Assembly: GCF_029227915.1 (NCBI RefSeq)
Contig: NC_079883.1
Coordinates: forward strand, 248,001 to 312,000
Origin: Hydractinia symbiolongicarpus
Lineage: Eukaryota; Cnidaria; Hydrozoa; Anthoathecata; Hydractiniidae
DNA length: 64,000 nt
Direction: 5' to 3'
A program made the position numbers and the translations under genes. This document shows positions 61,321-64,000 of this stretch, in pieces (within the stretch, counting starts at the first letter, position 1; each line of letters opens with the position of its first letter). Below the pieces are notes generated by a model. It was not told the DNA's origin. It worked only from the letters and a program-made list of their open reading frames with translations, and did no database searches.

Positions 61321-64000
61321 TTACTCACAGGGTACTTTTTTTGTATACATTCGACTATACGGGCCAAGCCCGGGATTTACGGGAAATCGCAGGTTTTCGT
61401 TTGCCGGCGATTAAACTTCTTTTATTTCGCGTCTCATCAAAAATGAAAACATTTTTGAAAACTACAAGTCTCATGCGTTTTAGTGGTAAAAAAATAATTT
61501 AAAAAATCGTTCGGGAAATGAGTTTACTCCCTGGGTACTTTCTTTGTATACTTTTGACTATACGGGCCAACTCCAGGATTTACGGGAAATCGCGGGTTTT
61601 CGTTTTCCGGCGATTAAACATCTTTTATCCAACGTCTTATCAAAAAAGAAAACATTTTCATGCGTTTTAGTGGTGAAAAGATAATTTAAAAAATCGTTCT
61701 GGAAATGAGTTTACTCCCTGGGTATCTTCTTTGTATACTTTTGACTATACGGGCCGAGTCCGGGATTTACGGGAAATCGCGGGTTTTCGTTTGCCGGCGA
61801 TTAAACTTCTTTTATTCCGCGTCTCATCAAAAATGAAAACATTTTTGAAGACTACAAGTCTCATGCGTTTTAGTGGTGAAAAGATAATTTAAAAAATCGT
61901 TCTGGAAATGAGTGTACTCACAGGGTACTTTCTTTGTATATACTCGACTATACGGGCCAAGCCCGGGATTTACGGAAAATCGCGGGTTTTCGTTTGCCGG
62001 CGATTAACATCTTTTATTCTGCGTCTTATCAAAAATGAAAACATTTTTGAAAACTACAAGTCTCATGCGTTTTAGTGGTGAAAAAATAATTTAAAAAATC
62101 GTTCGGGCAATGCGTTTACTCCCTGGGTACTTTCTTTGTATACTTTTGACTATACGGGCCGAGTCCAGGATTTACGGGAAATCGCGGGTTTTCGTTTGCC
62201 GGCGATTAAACATCTTTTATTCAGCGTCTTATCAAAAATGAAAACATTTTTGAAAACTACAAGTCTCATGCGTTTTAGTGGTGAAAAGAAAATTTAAAAA
62301 ATCGTTCTGGAAATGAGTTTACTCCCTGGGTATTTTCTTTGTATACTTTTGACTATACGGGCCGAGTTCGAGATTTACGGGAATTCGCGGGTTTTCGTTT
62401 GCCGGCGATTAAACTTCTTTTATTCAGCGTCCCATTAAAAATGAAAACATTTTTGAAAACTACAAGTCTCGTGCGTTTTAGTGGTGAAAAGATAATTTAA
62501 AAAATCGTTCTGGAAATGGGTTTACTCGCAGGGTACTTTCTTTGTATACTTTTGACTATACGGGCCGAGTCCGGGGTTTACGGGAAATCGCGGGTTTTCG
62601 TTTGCCGGCGATTAAACTTCCTTTATTCGGCGTCTCATCAAAAATGAAGACATTTTTGAAAACTACAAGTCTCATGCGTTTTTAGTGGTGAAAAGATAAT
62701 ATAAAAAATCGTTCTGGAAAGGAGTTTACTGACAGGGTACTTTCTTTGTATATACTCGACTATACGAGCCAAGCACGGAATTTACGGGAAATTGCGGGTT
62801 TTCGTTTGCCGGCGATTAAAATTCTTTTATTCAGCGTCTCATCAAAAATGAAAACCTTTTTGAAAACTACAAGTCTCATGCGTTTTAGTGGTGAAAAAAT
62901 AATTTAAAAAATCGTTCGGGAAATGAGTTTACTCACAGGGTACTTTCTTTGTATACATACGAATATACGGGCCAAGCCCGGGATTTACGGAAAATCGCGG
63001 GTTTTCGTTTGCCGGCGAATAAACTTCTTTCATTACGCGTCTCATCAAAAATGAAAACATTCCTGAAAACTACAAGTCTCATGTGTTTTAGTGGTGAAAA
63101 AAAAATTTAAAAAATCGTTCGGGAAATGAGTTTACTCCCTGGGTACTTTCTTTGTATACTTTTGACTATACGGGCCGAGTCCGGGATTTACGGGAAATCG
63201 CGGGTTTTCGTTTACCGGCGATTAAACTTCTTTTATTCAGCGTCTCATCAAGAATGAAAACATTTTTGAAAACTACAAGTCTCGTGCGTTTTAGTGGTGA
63301 AAAGACAATTTAAAAAATCGTTCTGAAAATGAGTTTACTCGCAGGGTACTTTCTTTGTATACTTTTGACTATACGGGCCGAGTCCGGGATTTACGGGAAG
63401 TCGCGGGTTTTCGTTTGCCGGCGATTAAACTTCTTTTATTCCACGTCTAATCAAAAATGAAAACATTTTTGAAGACTACAAGTCTCATGCGTTTTAGTGG
63501 TGAAAAGATAATTTAAAAAATCGTTCTGGAAATGAGTGTACTCACAGGGTACTTTCTTTGTATATACTCGACTATACGGGCCAAGCACGGGATTTACGGG
63601 AAATCGCGGGTTTTCGTTTGCCGGCGATTAAACTTCTTTCATTCAGCGTCTCATCAAAAATGAAAACATTTTTGAAAACTACAAGTCTCATGCGTTTTAG
63701 TGGTGAAAAAATAATTTAAAAAATCGTTTGGGAAATGAGTTTACTCACAGGGTACTTTCTTTGCATACATTCGACTATACGGGCCAAGCCCGGGATTTAC
63801 GGGAAATCGCGGGTTTTCGTTTGCCGGCGATTAACATCTTTTATTCTGCGTCTTATCAAAAATGAAAACATTTTTGAAAACTACAAGTCTCATGCGTTTT
63901 AGTGGTGAAAAAATAATTTAAAAAATCGTTCGGGAAATGAGTTTACTCCCTGGGTACTTTCTTTGTATACTTTTGACTATACGGGCCGAGTCCAGGATTT
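61321..64000 (+). repeat. Less ordered array segment
   Basis: About 13 monomers without a clean long duplication. The GCGATTAACATC one-base-loss monomer recurs near 62,002 and 63,829 (1,827 bp, nine units), while GAGTGTACTCACAGGG recurs at 61,910 and 63,534 (eight units), so an old 8- or 9-mer has gained or lost a unit. Private changes are more frequent than elsewhere (GTTTTCCGGCG, CGTTTTTAGTGG, GAAAAAAAAATTT, AAGAATGAAAAC). The window ends within a monomer. Confidence 0.75.
61640..61670 (+). other. 16-bp internal deletion that destroys the dyad
   Basis: The monomer reads CAAAAAAGAAAACATTTTCATGCG. Compared with its neighbours, the 16 bases between ACATTTT and CATGCG are absent (joint at 61,658/61,659) and the first arm has a T to A change. 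Both arms of the 22-bp dyad are therefore broken in this one unit. The neighbouring AACGTCTTATC changes also mark it as an atypical monomer. Confidence 0.88.

Larger units (their letters stand above)
1..64000 (+). repeat. Satellite DNA array, ~203-bp monomer, about 315 head-to-tail copies
   Basis: The same ~203-bp unit repeats from the first base to the last, always in the same orientation. The period is seen directly from landmark spacing: the start of CTCATCAAAAATG recurs at 264 and 467, and larger intervals between shared variants are multiples of 203 (1,015, 1,827, 2,030, 2,233, 2,842, 8,526). Monomers differ mainly by substitutions, with rare 1-bp indels in A or T runs. No unrelated DNA interrupts the array, so there is no gene-free stretch needing a separate account: all of it is satellite. 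The unit length is close to a nucleosome repeat and typical of eukaryotic centromeric or heterochromatic satellites. The family and species are not recognised. A functional role (kinetochore, heterochromatin) is inference only. Confidence 0.98.

Noticed and set aside
1-64000. CRISPR array
   Set aside because: The repeat is ~203 bp with no unique spacers between units, and all of each unit is repeated.
1-64000. tRNA, rRNA or 5S gene repeat
   Set aside because: No cloverleaf, no A or B box pair, no conserved rRNA segment and no RNA polymerase III terminator arrangement in the monomer.
1-64000. A previously undescribed gene system (defence, mobile or biosynthetic)
   Set aside because: No coding capacity beyond repeat-generated ORFs. 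The interest of the window lies in satellite structure and array evolution.

Overview
The whole 64 kb window is one uninterrupted satellite DNA array. A monomer of about 203 bp is repeated head to tail, always in the same orientation, for roughly 315 copies (64,000/203). I see no protein gene, no RNA gene, no transposon insertion, no inversion and no unique sequence. Both ends of the window lie inside the array, so its true length is unknown. This architecture (long homogeneous tandem array, near-nucleosomal monomer, nested multi-monomer higher-order repeats, no genes) points to eukaryotic heterochromatin, plausibly centromeric, pericentromeric or subtelomeric. I do not recognise the monomer and cannot name the organism.

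The monomer has two compositional parts. By hand count the consensus is about 37% GC. Roughly 150 bp is AT-rich and contains a conserved 22-bp dyad (9-bp arms TCAAAAATG and CATTTTTGA around AAAA). A block of about 50 bp is about 62% GC, CpG-rich, and carries four GGG runs at near-helical spacing. Three common versions of the central segment recur: type I (CTCACAGGGTAC, then GTATATACTCGAC, then CCAAGCAC), type II (CTCCCTGGGTA, then GTATACTTTTGAC, then CCGAGTCC) and type III (CTCACAGGGTAC, then GTATACATTCGAC, then CCAAGCCC). Many of the other differences between monomers are CpG to TpG or CpA changes.

Layout, with periods measured from shared variants. 1-7.1 kb is mixed monomers, with the 1-1.3 kb block repeated at 5.8-7.1 kb. 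6.6-10.7 kb holds two copies of a 10-mer (2,030 bp). 12.8-19.3 kb holds an 11-mer (2,233 bp) twice, then a displaced third copy 14 monomers further on. 19.4-23.0 kb holds a 9-mer (1,827 bp) twice, then 7- and 9-mer derivatives to 26 kb. 27.85-31.9 kb is a 10-mer twice. 31.9-37.8 kb is 5-mer duplications (about 1,015 bp). 39.8-44.3 kb is a 2,289-bp out-of-register tandem duplication. 46.1-52.2 kb is a 10-mer three times. 54.2-61.3 kb is an 18-mer followed by a 17-mer version of itself. 61.3-64 kb has no long duplication and more private changes.

The open reading frames in the window are by-products of the repeat. 203 is not a multiple of 3, so the frame shifts at every monomer, and whether a frame is open depends on one or two variant bases at the TTTAA site. 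The most informative content is the record of how the array evolves: four clear out-of-register or internal deletion junctions, and a triplicated 10-mer whose middle copy is a recombinant of its two neighbours.
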